The notes below the pieces were generated by a model. It saw nothing but the letters and a program-made list of their open reading frames with translations, had not been told where the DNA came from and made no database searches. A program made the translations under genes and the position numbers. A stretch of DNA of 64,000 nt, from NCBI RefSeq assembly GCF_021155765.1, contig NC_060112.1:2232001-2296000 (forward strand), written 5' to 3'. Below, piece after piece: positions 12,620 to 26,800 of this stretch (the stretch's first letter is position 1; each line of letters begins with the position of its first letter). This stretch comes from Diprion similis. Taxonomy: Eukaryota > Arthropoda > Insecta > Hymenoptera > Diprionidae.

Positions 12620-15455
12620 CTGGTGCAGATAGGTGCCATTCTATTGAGTTTTCTATCCCAATTTCTAGTATCCTTTTTTTTGGAAGGGGTGGGGGAGGGG
12701 AGGGAGCGGTCGTTCTATCGCAGGGGTTTTACATGCGCTGAAAGTCGGGAGAGAGCCACCCTCTAATCGGGTCAAACTCCGGACGAAATCACCTAGGATT
12801 ACCACGGCACCGCTCGTTGTGGTCGCCGAAGTCGCGGTGAAAACCCCAAGGCAAAGTGGATTGTCTTGAATCAAATTTTGCAATTTATCTATGAATATAC
12901 GAATACACGTCTAATTTAAAGGAAAATTTGCAAATAATAATGGTTATCATTTTTATCCGACTCATCGATTTGCGAATATTTCAGAAGAGTATAATCAATG
13001 TTATTCGTCGAACTTTGCGCTACTCCCGCGTCTTTGTTCGCCGGAGAAAATTAATATCCTGAGTTCCCTGCACAGGCGGGGCCTAAAACTGTTTGCGAAG
13101 AATTTATTGACCCAAAGTCACGGAAGTATTATTCGAACCTCTCTAATAACGAATACCCTCTGTATCGTGCACGGGTGGAAAGTTATATTGGATTATATAC
13201 ACAGATTCATTATCCCGCGTTAAAGGAGAGACGGTTCTAATACTATATTATATTACCTAATCCTACACTACAAATACATAAAACCTCTTGGCAGGCTGTT
13301 GCTAATTAATTTTCCATTCAACCAGTGTGAAACGGTTATTTCTATCTTGGTGATAAGGGCTTTCTTTGTTTTCTGTCTTATTGAAAAATAGCTACCCGTT
13401 ACTTCCGGGCTCTTACACCTAATTCCGATATCCCAGAAGTTCTAATTTTTCTCTTCTTTCCGTCGTCCGAAAGAATTTTGATAGCGAAATTCCAGAGCAA
13501 ACTATTCTTGCCATAATCCCGTTTCACATAAGAGGTAAGTAGAAAACGAACGAGGGCTAATCCCGAGTGTAGAGTAGAAAAAGAATTTTAGGCGAATAAG
13601 CAACAAGCTATTTTATTTCTAGAACGACGTTTTTTTTTTTCTTGCCGAATTTTGAACGAGTTATGAGCGGACATCTGCGTGACCCTTTTATTTTCACTCT
13701 CCGTCGAAATTACCCACATCTGATACACGATTCGCCCTTACATCCGCGGGAGTTTACGGCGCGATTCTTCGGCGCTAAGACAATCCGAATTCCGAAGGAA
13801 TTACCGTCGGGACGACCTGAAACCGAATCTGAAACCGTAGTCTGAAAGGATTTACGTCACCCCATGGAGAGGGGAAGCCGCAACGCTGGCTCGTAAGGAA
13901 TGAGGAATACGGACTAGGTTCGTGCGACATCTGGTCCCGGATATAGACGCGTATAGCCGTATCCGTTCGCTCGATTTGTCGGCACCCCTCGCAAATCCAT
14001 TTCGCGCAACTGCTCGTAGATAGCGACTTTTTCACGAGCGTAGGCAGGCAGGCAGGCAGTCATTCGCTTGTCCGTAACTCAACGTCGTTGTACGCAATGT
14101 GTACTCTATGGGGTATAGCTGCATCTGTATTTCTCGGCTTGTCCCTCGAGGGAAGAGGTGGAGAACGATGAGAAAATGAAAACGAAGACAAAGAAGAAAG
14201 AAAAACTTTCGGTAAAAGTAATCAAGAAAGACACGGGGACGATCCGTTGACGTTATTATTTCGCAGGCGGGAAAATTAAGTCCATATAAAGGGCTACCAG
14301 CTCAACTTCAATCATCCATTGGCACTCGCCCCTGGGTTTTTTTTTTTTTTTTTTTTTTTTCTATCTCTCTTTGTCTTCATTCCGATTGTATTTCGAAAGC
14401 CTTCCATATACAACTATAATAAATATAACGAACAGATAACTACGATTCCCACGTTTTTAACGATGGCGAGAATCACCGTCGCTAACAAGAAAGAGACACA
14501 CGTATACCTGCTTGAACTCCTTGCGAAAGTTTTCGTTTAGCCAGGCGTAGAGGAAGGGATTGTAGCACGTGCTGCTCATGGCGAGGCAGTGCGTCATGAA
14601 GAAGCAGAGCCTGTAGTACGACCAGTCCGTGACGGGTAAGTAGAAGTCGTTCAGGACGTTCACGATGTTGAGTGGAAGCCAGGAGACGCCGAAGATCGAG
14701 ACCATGGCGATGAGCATGCGGTTGGTGCGCCTTTTCCGCTCCTTGTCGGCCTCTTCGCGTCGGCTGGTCTTGGAGCCGGGTTTAGCCTTGGCGCGGTCGT
14801 TTAGCCTGACGGATACGCAGACGTAGCAGTAGGCGATGACGAAGAACGGTAGCACGAATTGGAGAATCGACGTGAGGCTGCTGAAGACCATCCTGAAGTC
14901 TTCGCCGGGCCAGTTCTCCTCGCAGAGTTTGTATCCTCCTTTGTCCTCCTGCAGCTGCATATACATGCCGTATGGGAGGGTGAGGCCCAGGGCGACCACC
15001 CAGATCCCGGCGATGATGGCGAGGCAGGCCTCTACCCGCATCCGCGGCCGGAATGGGTAGATTATCACGGAGAAACGATCGACAGCGATACCGGTCAGAG
15101 TCAGGGTGCTTATGTAGATGCTGGCGCCCTGGGCGTAAGGCACCAGGTGGCAGAGCGTGTTTCCGAACACCCATCCACCGAGGAAGGTGTAGAGGGGGGT
15201 GAAAGGCACGGCCAGGATGCAGAGGAGGACGTCGCTCAGCGCCAGGTTCGTTATGAAGAGGTTCGTCACCGTTTGCATCTGCCGGTTTCGCGCCACCACG
15301 AAACACACTAAAGCGTTTCCGCACAAACCCAGGACGAATATGTTCCCGTAGAGGATGCAGAACGCCGCCTGGACTCCCGCGTTCCCCGTTAAGTCCCAGT
15401 CCGGGTACTCGAAACTCGTACCGTTACCGTTTACCACCTCCGAAGCGTTCTCCAT
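12335..15455 (-). CDS. sNPFR: Short neuropeptide F receptor-like GPCR (two coding exons)
   Basis: Seven-transmembrane peptide receptor of the rhodopsin family, expected in the plasma membrane of neurons and endocrine cells with short neuropeptide F as ligand. Coding exons are 15455-14508 and 12619-12335, joined in phase 0, giving 410 residues. Seen: N-terminal glycosylation sites NAS (3-5) and NGT (11-13), GN at 46-47, LALSD at 71-75, Trp95, Cys102 with Cys178 as the extracellular disulphide pair, DRF (126-128) instead of DRY, Pro261 in WLPLN, and NPFLY at 299-303 followed by WLNENFRKEFKQ. The basic third loop (RRTNRML) and the LCEENWP loop fit sNPF receptors. MENAS at 15455 was chosen as start; an in-frame ATG lies 15 codons upstream. 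The intron is 1888 bp. A related NPY-like receptor remains possible. Confidence 0.86.
14041..14060 (+). repeat. (GGCA)n microsatellite in the receptor intron
   Basis: Four to five consecutive GGCA units inside the sNPFR-like intron. Confidence 0.7.
14337..14360 (+). repeat. Poly(T) run of 24
   Basis: Uninterrupted T run inside the receptor intron, 150 bp downstream of the first coding exon in the sense of transcription. On the transcribed strand it is poly(A). Confidence 0.9.
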
Positions 15456-17244
15456 CCTGCCGAGGACACTACCGATCCTGCAGCTTCGCGATGACGTCAA
15501 GACCCCAGTTGCAGATTATCTGCCTTGCACCAATGCATACTCGGACCAGATTATTCAACCACTCTGCTGCTACTAATGCTGCCGCAACTCTTTACCATTC
15601 ACTGAAACAAATTTTCCTTACTCCATGTTGTTCTGGTACCTGCACCGCGTATCTTCACACGATTTCTTTCTCCTTTTTTGCGTAATATCTTGAAATTTCT
15701 TCCTCATTCAAGATTATACTGCGTTTCTTCCGTTTCTACAATGTCTTATACTGTTGTTACTTTATACACAGATATACGACGTTTACACTAAAGTTTTTTA
15801 TACCTCGTTACGATTCATTTCACTGTGCTGTGTTTGACTGTTCTTGAAATTCTTTTCTTTTGTTTTCAATACTTCACAACTTGATTTATCAACTTTCAGG
15901 GAGGGAAAGGGGAAATGCAAAAGCGAGCAATAAGAGCAAAGAATGCTGCCGTAGTAATTCAGTTACTCTCTTCTTCTTGAAAGAGTAACTCGAGTCGTAA
16001 TCACCCAATTAATTAACCGTCCGTTTCCGAAGGATAGTTGTATACATGTATATCTGTGTACATGTATACACTATACATACAACACCGTTTTCTGGAGGAA
16101 TGAAAAAGCACGCGGCAACTTGTCAGTGTCAAGGTGTTTAATGCTCGCGTCTTGTGCCTGGCCTATGAGGCGAGGTACAAGGAAAGAGGGAGAAACGAAA
16201 GAAAAGAAGAGCAAACAGAGGAAGGGAGAAAAAAAAGGGTTTCAGTATTTTAATTAAAATTTATTGCCGCGTATACCGCTGCAAGACTGATTGAAGTATT
16301 CTCAAAACATTTCCAAGCGACCCGCCCGACCAATCAACGTTTCATTTGATTTTTTCCCCATATCTTTTCCTGATCTCTCATAATCTCCTTCTTACTCGTC
16401 TCATTGTTACGACCGTTTTTACATCGTTATTCACAACTTTCGGGTCTCGAAGCCTGTAGCGAAATTTTCCCTTATTAGACAATCGGTGGAAGCACAGGAG
16501 CGATTTGGCGGATTAAAAAGTCTAAATAACCGCCGAACCCTTAAGCCCGGAGTTTAAGGCCTCGACGAAAACTTTCCCTATAACTTTTCACCGAAAACTT
16601 TGAATTGGGAACGCGTTTCGATAGGAATAAACGAGGGTATAACAAGAGGCGAGAAAAAATCGGAAATCAATCATCGTGCGAAAGTTGTAAAATAACAAAA
16701 GGAGATGTGGACAAGGGACGGGGTGAGAGGATAAACACGGGTGGGGGTTAAAAAGTTCAATGGTAACACAATAGAAAGATCCCGAGATGGAATTTTTGAA
16801 GAGGTGAGTACCTGACTCATGAAAATTCGAAATGTAGAACGACGAAAAATGTAGAAAAGTCAAAACGTCAAAAAGTAAGACACAATAGGTATAGTCTCAC
16901 CGGGAATTCGGATAATTTGATTTTTTGGTTTCATAAACAGGTTCGGGTATTCTATATTTTGAATTTGAACTTTCTATACTTTTCATTTCAACTCTTTGAA
17001 ATCTTGGAAACCAGAATTTTCGTATCTCGGAAAACACGATATTGGAACCCTTCGATTTGTTAAACTTTCTAAATTTCTTACCTCCGTCTCAATAGTTTAC
17101 CAGAATTTCTAACAATAAGCTCCGTACTTGAAACCGACAAACCACCGTGGTTCGATTATTTTTTCTTTATACGACTCGAATTCTTTCCACCACACCTCAT
17201 TAATGGTGACCGCAAGAGTTCCAAAATTTTGGTGAAACTTTTCT

Positions 17245-17265
17245 AAAAAAAAAAAAAAAAAAAAA
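17245..17265 (+). repeat. Poly(A) run
   Basis: Twenty-one consecutive A residues. No retroelement body was recognised upstream of it, so it is listed only as a homopolymer. Confidence 0.85.
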
Positions 17266-20200
17266 CCAAAAAGAAAATGTTTACGATTATGATAAGGTCT
17301 GATGAAAGTAGAGCTGATGCGTGTATAGCGTTGCTGTTAAATCCAAGCCGTTTTATTACACAGCTGACGAATAGAGCGCGATGCCTCCGTGCCGGCGGTT
17401 TTAAAACCGGCGTGTAGGTGGTTATTATAGGCGCGAGTTAAGCCCCGGGTAATAACTCGGGCGGCGGTCGAAGGGAAAATTCGGTGGGTTGATTTGACCC
17501 GCCAACGCGGCAGTGGAAATCAGTTTTTCGGATGGGCAAAGCCTGCGAGGCTGGACGGATTACGTAATCGGCGACAAGATAAATATTTAGGGAAGGTCCG
17601 CGGAGCCGGCGTAATCGTGGTACTTGTCAGCGTCCGGCACGCGGTCGGCGGTCCGCGGCCGCAGTTTATCGCCTCAATCGCTGCCGTTCAAAACTGCAGA
17701 ACCCACCCCCACCCCCGCCGCCTCGGGTTGTGTTCCAACTATTTACTCCAGCTCCGCTTTAATCGCCTCCCTGCGAAGCTGGTTCGTCGCTTCGCCCGAT
17801 ATTTCAAAGCCAAAAAACTACCATTTTCCATCAAAGAACCGCGCTTGTCGGTCCGCGACCACTCCGCTTTGCGCAAACGACCCCCGTTATTGCCCAAAGT
17901 ATCGGAGGCCCGCCATCTGGTGACGGAACGTAAACTGCTTCACGTATTTAAAAATAAAAGTCGCATTACGTCCCGTGTTTCGTCATGGGTGTATTCCATT
18001 TCGGAAAATTAAGCTCTGATGGCCTGCACGAAGCTTATGCACCTCCGGTATCTGTGCAATTCTTCCGAAATGATCAGCTGATTGCTCGGCCCGACGCCAT
18101 ACTGCTTTCCTAGGCTCATGCCGCATGTGCTGGAATTTTAATCACGTTTTATTAAATTGCACACCTCCGAGAGTACTTTTCTTGTTCTGCATTTTGCCAA
18201 GCGATTTCATACGGGTTTTCCAAGAATTTAAGGCTACCTTAAAACAAAAAAAACATGCGGTAAGGAATTGCGGTATAGACAATCTTGAAATTTATAAGCT
18301 AGCCTCGAAATTCCAGAAGCATGGCTATCAACAAGGAGGATGAAGTATTCTGGCGATATGGATTTTAAGAAGGGAGGCATGTATAAGAGACGTTCGACGT
18401 TCTGTAATGGCGGCGGTATATCGAGGTATAATGTTTGAGCTTTTCACTCGGTGATGAATGCAAAAAGGTAGAGCTGGGTAGGTGTAGAGAGGGTGGAAAG
18501 CGTCGGTGTGTGAAATCTGAAAATTCTCAGGGAATTTGAAATCGTTCGCGCGATGCCCCACGGTGCGCACACCACCGGGTACTTACAGGATGTCAGCCGT
18601 CGCGCGTAGCCGATATCCTTGCCAAATAACTCGAATACGAATACGAATATCTCTGTGGATATGTATGCGCCTAAGAAATAATCGCTGTGCGCGTATCTTA
18701 CTCAGAGGCAAATAAGACCTACGAGAAAGAAATATCTCCTCGGCCCCTCGACTCGTCGCGAAGTAAAAGGTACGACGGAATTTTCCTTTGCAAGTCCTGT
18801 CGGCGATTTTTACTTGCTGGAGATTAAGAAAATTGTTCGATGTAATATAAACACGCGTATATAGTTGGTTTAGTATAAAAGAATGAGAATATAAAAATAA
18901 GAGGAATACACGAGACGGATTGTTCGCGTACTGTTATTGAATAAATTTTGATAACATACATATTATGTATATGTATGTATTCATGAGACTGCATCAGTCG
19001 CGGCGAAACCGAGAATAGGGGAAATCATGGGAATCGAGTGGAAGAAAGGAGGCATGATTTTAATGGCACGTCCCTTTCTCGTTTCACCCGAAAGCGACCA
19101 ACCTTTAACCTCGAGCGTTTATTTGATGAACCGTTTTTTTGTTTTGCTTTTTTTTCTCTTTCAGACGAAACATCACTCGGTATTTCCTTGCAAATTTTCT
19201 TTCCCTGGACCAGTTGTTCGTTTGCCAATTTCTCCCAAGCTTATAAAGCGTCAACGCTCGATTCAATTTAGTTCTTAGAAATAGATAATTGAATAGATAA
19301 TCGAAAATGCAGACTTGTGTCAGGCTAACAATAAAAGTGTCACAAGAGTGGAACTAATTATTTCTATTCATAAGAAAAGATTCTCGAAAATATGGATCTA
19401 ACGATTTAATCTCTAATTTTGAAGAGTGATATTTTTGTTGTAAAAATCGGTAAATTTTTACGCAACAAAAATAATTGAATTTACAAATATGTAGTGACTC
19501 TGATACAGGAATTGCGGAAAGAAAATTATCGAATGTAACTTCCAAGTGTGTATAACTAAAGTATATAATGCGAGTTGCTAATGTTCTTCTCTGCATTCGT
19601 GGATAAATTTTTAGATCGAAACTGGTATAAAATAAAATAAACTCGATGGTAAAAAAAAGTTTGATTAAGTGTCTGCGATTGTCTAAATTACTCAGTAGTC
19701 GTTAATGTTTTGGTTCGAATTGTACGAGCAGACAAAGCAGGCACCCGCACGAAAGGGAAAGAAATCTAAAAGCCTGGAGGGCGTTTCCGAGCCGAGGCAA
19801 TGACGCGGAAAGCAAAGAAAAACGGAAAAAACAACCTTATGGACAAGATCAGGGACGGGAGGAGGGTTTGACGTAGATCGACTAGGCACGGAATTGCGCT
19901 CCATTGGCGCACATATTACCGGGCAAACATTGTATACTTCAATTACACGGGCGACGGTGGTGCGCAAGGCATACCTACGTACACATATAGACGCAGAATG
20001 TTTGAGCGCACCGAGGCTTGAATTACGACAATGAATTCACTCGAACAAGTAACCAATAACCTGAAATTACTATCCCGAAGTCGACCGGCTGTACGGTCAC
20101 TGTGTACACCCATTAAGCGCGAGCGGCTGTGTGCACACAAGCATGATCGCCAGTTGAGGGTGAATCGGTCTCACCCTCGGAATTAAAAGTTAAAAAAACC

Positions 20201-22154
20201 AGTGTGAAAAATCTCTCGCAGTGTTCTTTGAGCCAATGATGATGAACTTGGATGAAACAACGTCCCTGTTAGGCGAATATAGAATCGAATCTGAGCAACT
20301 TGGAATAACACAAGCTGAGACATCAACAATTTGAAAACAGGTTTCATAATCAAAACGTTAAAAATAATTAAACTCTGGTGTTTTTTTTTTTTCTTTCTTT
20401 CTTTCTTCTTGCTTACCATATTTATAATTTTGCAAATAAGTATATGTTTAGAGTAGAAAAAAAATAGATTTGTACAATTACATCTACAAGTTATACAGTC
20501 TCTACTGTGATGATGAATTTCTTGGATATTTTTCAGGCAATTCGTGGAGATCTGCAGTCCAATGAGGAAAATGAAAGCGTAAGAAGTCTAAGCGGATAAA
20601 AGGTATCAGCGTTTAATTATCTTGAACATTTTGATTATACAAGAGCTTACATAAGGCCGCGAATCAATTGGTACCACGTGCCTAAATCTCTGCGTCGGCG
20701 AGTGATTAGGAGAACGAGACTCTGTCGAGTATCTTGTTGCAAGTTGACCCGTTGGCGAGCGCTTTTCGCGGGAAAATTATTCGGGAACGAATTGTCATAT
20801 GAAATACACGTGTGTACCGTTGGAAATGATTTTATTGTCGATTTCGTCATGTGAATTATACCCGAGACCACTCAAGTTCCCGTTACCATGAATTTCACTC
20901 GAAGGAACAGAGATTTTTCGACAATTTTTTCATCGCTCCGGGTGAAATTCGATACAAATAACAGCGAATCGATGGCTCAACCAAGGTAAAATAAAAACAG
21001 GCAGTTGTAAATGTAAAAAACAATTTCCTTTTGATAGAATGAAGAAAAAAACTTGTAAACTCCAATTTTCAAACAGTAGGTATTTAATGATCTTTTTAGC
21101 GGCAAATATACATCATTCCTCTAATTTTAATGAAACGAAAAGTTAATTTTGACAGCAAATTTATTCTGTACAAGCTGTTAAATACAGACTTGTTCGTTTG
21201 CTGAAGAAACACGGTATTTAACGACGAGTTCACAAATGAAATGAGTTATTACTCGTCGTCATTAGAGGCTCTTCGTATTAGAAAAATCCAACAATCAAGC
21301 AGAACACGATTAACGAACCGGATTCGGCGAAATCGTCTACAGTTAAACCCCTTAAACCCTCGCTTGATAATTTTTCATTTTGACTTTTCGCTGACATACT
21401 TTCTCTCTACAGTTTGTGCTCGTCGCCGGGTGTCTGGTTATAAATATTAATGAACAAAGTCGGTACTCTGTTTCCCTTACTCCCTCTTTCTCATTCTCAC
21501 CTTCCCTTTCTCTGTAACACTCTCCCTTCTGCTTACTTTATAAACCAATGACAAGGGTGTGCTGCGTATACATCGATTAATCTTAGTCAAATTTAAACGC
21601 GCGATAAGAATGCAATATCGAGTTTAAATTAGCGATGAACACAATATGCGCTATTATACAAATCAAAAATCAAATCCTCACATTTTTATCCTGAGTTGTT
21701 TTCACGCGTTCATTTACAGTGTTATTAGAATAATTTGAAGAAAAGGAAGACCGCGCGTCAAGTACGATGATAAAACATACAGTACAAAACGGGAAAACAG
21801 AGAAGGAGAAAGAAAAAGAGAGAAGAATGCAAAATTTAAGTTGCAAGAAATGGGGGAATAAGAATGAAACCGTTTTCGGGAACAAATCGGTGACCGGGTT
21901 TTGAAAACGCGACACGGCGTGCACCCGGCGTGCAGGCTCGCTAAACTTTGACGCGCCGATATTGGTGCGCGACTGGATTCGAAGAATTGCGAAACAACCG
22001 CGGATCCCAAGATCCTCTCTCGCGTTTTCCAACCGCGCAAGCGTCTCTCCGCCAGTTTGCGGGGTATAATTTACCCGGCACATGACATGCATACTCCTCT
22101 ATACTGCGATAGCCAGTCTATCGCCGATAAATATACCTATCTACCTGCCTACAT

Positions 22155-22171
22155 CCCCCCCCCCCCCCCCC
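22155..22171 (+). repeat. Poly(C) run of 17
   Basis: An uninterrupted C run, possibly able to form i-motif/G-quadruplex structures. Such runs are also prone to assembly error. Confidence 0.85.
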
Positions 22172-23872
22172 TCCGTAAATTTACATCGGCTCCGTTCCCA
22201 CCAGGTGAAACGATTTATCAAACGATTTACTCGGCGCCCTTTTTTATAGAATCTTTAAGTAAAAAAAAAATAACTAAAAAATGGGACACACCAATCCCCT
22301 CGGTATTGACACTATAGGATTCGACGGAACACAATTCCGATTCCTTCTCAACACGCCGGGGGCTAGATATTGATCTATAATAAGAGAGGATGAAAGTTAT
22401 TTACGGTGTATCTAAGTACAACTTATTTGATATCGTGAATAATAATTGAAAATAAAATCGAGGAAGTTTTTTCACTCTTATTTAAACTTGGTAAGATTTT
22501 TTTCTCCCCAGTATTGAAACACGTTTAATTAACGGTGAAACGAAAGGATCTAGCGGTGAATTAGTCACGTATAGCGTAAATAAATTCATGCAGTGTTTAA
22601 TGTTGGTAGAATTTTGTTAATTTTACACAAAGTCTTGGGTTCGACGAGTGAAAATGTGATTAGTAATTTGTTGAAAAGGATTGAACGATTGAGAGATAAT
22701 GAACGCACATGTCATACATACTTTGCCACGTTTCAAGAGGCAGATTTGATTCTGAAGAGGATCACACTGAGTTAGAAGAGAGGGAGCATCGTGTGACGTT
22801 GTGCGCACGACGGATGTAAGCGCCGACTGTCGAATGCCGACGGAATGAAGGAAAAGCCGAGCGTTCATTAATTGCGAGTCTGTCGATATGCCTCGGGGGT
22901 GGCGATCCCTTTAATTTCGAAGCAATCAGATCGAACGGATCCCTCCGTGACTAGAGTACCAATTACTTGTTGATTAATAGAGAATACGGGGGAGGACAAA
23001 GACATAAAGGCGGAATTGATCACGGCAACGAGCTCGTTGTTGTTAAGACGCCGAGGCGAGTATTAAGCGTAGAGATTAGCCTACCCCGAGAGACCCGCGG
23101 GTCATCCTTGTCCGGTTTACTCGCGGATTTGAAATTTCCATTAAATTCCATTGTCGGAACGTCGTGCTATCACTCTCTGTCGGCTTTCGGGCACAATGTG
23201 TTCCGGATTTGCCTGAAAAATCGAGCACGCTTTATTTCAATTACAAGTTAGAATACTCTCTCGATAAAAAGAATCGAACAAGAATTTAAAAAGAAAAATT
23301 GAATAAATAAAAAACCCAAACTTTATTGCCTGAAATACGTAGAAGGAATATCATTTGACGTGACGTGAATGTTATATGACGTAAAAGTTGAACTATTCCT
23401 GCAGTTATTTTGAAATATGAAAAATAACGATCGATTTTCAAATTCGACTGTCAAATATTTCACAAATATTGCTTTTCTTTTTTTTACTCAGAGTTATAGC
23501 CTTACGCAAGAATCATATAATATTGTTGGTTCATTTCAGGGAATTTTCTCTCCACGAATAACTTATTGATAGGTGTGATATCCTGTTTGTTCGCTGTTAA
23601 CGTCGAAAAGACAGAGTGCTTATCTACCTACCAACCATCATTAACTTGATGGCTTTTGATCGCTAGCCAAAATCCCTGAAGCTCGAAGTCGTTATAACGC
23701 CGTTTGTGTATACACAGAGCAGAATTTAGTTTGGGTAAAAGAAATAAATAAAAATAAAAGAAAAAAAAACAAATCCGAAACGATTCGGTAAAGTTGTAAA
23801 AAAGGCATATACATATTTAGGAAACTGTGTGTAATTCATACGCGAGTATATTCGGAAAACCGATGACTCATT

Positions 23873-26800
23873 TCACATCTGCACGCGCTGTCTCTGCAGT
23901 CTGCTTTTACGTTCCTTCTCCATTCTAACGGCTTCGTGCCAGTGATCAACGGCCAATTTGTCCATACCGTGTGACATCGACATCAATCTAGCGAGAACCA
24001 TTAGCGAATGCAGATCCTCCGCCGATGTACTTTTGTCCAACTGACGCATTTCAACGAAATCATTTTGGATTACCTGCGAAATTAGAAAAAATCGTGTTTT
24101 ACTCATCAAATGCTTCTTTTATCCTATACACCCCGTGCAAAACTCACATCTCCTATGCTATCCTCGGTTTCGATTTCGATTTCTCGTCGCCTCGATACCC
24201 TCAACCAGCTTCGAATGTTATTTATTCTGGTTTCATCCCTCAAGTACTGCCTGACTGCTTCCAGAGTTTCTGAATAGAGACTCTCACTGTCTGAATTCTT
24301 TTCCAACACGATTTGCCTATTACACTGAAATTCGTAAAGATGGAAAAACAAAATAAGATGTTGACTGACAATTGCACAAGATATCCTTTATACGTAACTG
24401 GGACTGGACAGTCCATACAAAACAACCGTACACGAAAGTACGAAGTAGGTTTTAGTTTTTGCTATTACCAGAAATATGACTTTCCTGTGAGAATGAAATT
24501 AAATATCATTTATTGAATCAGCTGCCCACCTGGCACTTGAGTGAAAAAAATGTTCTGGAGACTATGGAGATGTGTGAAATGTCAAGATACTTACGGGAAT
24601 CATAGATTTTGATTCCGACAGTATGAGAACGGGTATGTCAGTCGGAAAATCCATTGTGTAATACTTGAAGTCATATGTGACCTTCTGGAAATTAATCAAA
24701 GTGGAGAAAGCTTCATAATTTTTCCTCCCGTTTGCTGAAACCTGACCGTTGGTCAACTTTGTTTCATCTAATACAAGATGCGTATTATCGCTGAGTTGCA
24801 ATACCCCGCTAGTCAATCTGTTACAATCGTAGTCTTTTCTGAAACAATATGAACAATGAGTCCCGATAATCATAAATCGTCCAATATAAAATTGTTGATG
24901 TAATTTGAGTACCAATACATAAATGAATAAATAGATAACGGACTAATTATAAGTTCCCCTGGGGAAAGTACACGTACTTGGGCTGCAGATTCAGGTTGTT
25001 AAGTTCATCCAACGTCATGCCAATGAGGTGACTTTTCGGGAGCAACAATGATAATATTCCATAAAAATCTTCTGGAAAAGTTTTGCACCTTTCGAGAGGA
25101 AAATTCGTTATGTTCAACGGAAATGCGCCGAGGGAGAGAAAGTCCCGTCTCAAATAGCTGTGGAAATAAATAATAATGTTCTATAACGTCAGCTTGATTT
25201 CCGCTCGGCTAGCTGAAGTAGAATACGTATTTTAAATTGTAAATACACAACTAAGATAATTTATGATTTAACTATAATTTTTAACATGAAATTAAAAACT
25301 GCCAACTACTTACATGGAAGATATTAGGTGGCATATAACATATTCGGCTGCTAAAGTGTCTCCGAATAGAATCTGACTCAACACTAGCTTCAGGTCACTC
25401 CGTGTGGTGGCGGGAAAGGTCGAATTGCCCTGGATAGCATGTGGAATCTCCTCCTTGGACACATCCTTGATGTCGATTGCATGCAATCGAGGTATCAACG
25501 ACACAGGTGGATTGTGGGATTGGAATTCTATGTCATCCATCAACTTGTCTGGATCGTGAGCGATGCTCAAAGCTGGGTCTAAGGACATGAAGCCTACAAT
25601 GTCGATGATCTGGTTCAATTTGAACGACGTTTCATCGTATATCTGTAAAATTAAAAGAGTGTCATAGGTATTTCGAATTCTAACTAAGTAAACTTTTCAG
25701 CTAGACTGGATCAGCCTCTCCACTAAAAAGAATGTAAATTTCAAAAAGATATTCAAGTGAATTCTGCAAACTTGAATTATCAAGAAAGATAAAACAAGTA
25801 AACAATTAATTGTAGAACATTGCAGTACAGACACACCTTCACAATGCAGGCTATTCCATCATCATTGGGAAGTGGAAAGTTCATTGCATGTTCCCTGGAC
25901 AGCAAGCGTGGTTCGCCCTCACCTGGGCTCAGGGTTGTTTGTGTGTGTTTTTTGCTACTGATTTCTGCACATTCCATTTCTTCAGATTCCAGTGAACGCT
26001 TGGTGGCAGTATTAGTTGAGACTTGAGGTGCAATTTCGCACACTGTACGCTGTTCCTTTGCCCAGCTGTTGACGCCGGGAACTGATATAACAAAACATGT
26101 CTGCCGCTCAGCATTGATATTCTCTTTGGAGTCAACGATAACAGTTTCTCCTGGCTGGTAGAGAAACAAACAAGTAAATGAATACAACGAAGATGCAAAT
26201 CAATGCAGCTTGCGTCAAAATGACTTTCAGTACTATAGCAACAGGCAGCTTTGAAAATACTACAAAAAAAGTATATTTATTTGTAGGCAGTATTATACAC
26301 AAAGCGAACAACACTTGTAGCCGCTCGCACCTGTAACTGCATATCATTATTTGCTGTAGGCCAACGTTTTACTACCATCGCAGCCAACAAAGAGGTCGAC
26401 AGTACGGCGACGCTTTAACTCACAGCAGAAATATCAGGTACCTATGACGTTACATGAGATTTCTGCCGATTGTAAAGCACACAAGGCCACATGAAATATG
26501 GAGATCTGATGATGGTACGTACCAAGGAGTCCAGCATATCTCTGTACCTGCCACGGCAGGTCGTCGTTTCGTTAGTGGCGACATTTCGAATTTGAAAATG
26601 ATCGAGGTAGTACTCAGGATTGTAAGTGTCCTGAATCATTCCTCGGAACCTGGCCAATTGTTTATCTCTAAACGAGTGTAAGGGTAGGGAGTTAAGGGAT
26701 GGCACCGACAGCCGATCAGCAGTTTCACCGAGTACAAGGCGACACTTTGCTTCATTTGCCAAAAAAAAATCCGGGGTCCAGTTGACGATATCATTAGCTG

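Larger units (their letters stand above)
15501..23872. other. Flanking DNA between receptor and MCMBP genes
   Basis: Holds the 5' flank (and probably 5' UTR exons) of the receptor and the 3' flank of MCMBP. No ORF has a recognised domain. A palindromic TGTATACATGTATA-type patch lies near 16037-16075, an A21 run at 17245-17265, a GC-richer patch at 17.33-18.0 kb with a 172-codon plus-strand frame of no recognisable family, and a C17 run at 22155-22171. No tRNA or other RNA gene was recognised. Confidence 0.4.

Noticed and set aside
14782-15324. 180-codon frame antisense-phase to the receptor exon
   Set aside because: Same strand but a shifted frame of the receptor coding exon; it is a shadow produced by GC-rich codons.
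17494-18012. 172-codon plus-strand frame in a GC-richer patch
   Set aside because: No recognisable family, overlapping frames in the same strand, and no convincing splice or start context.
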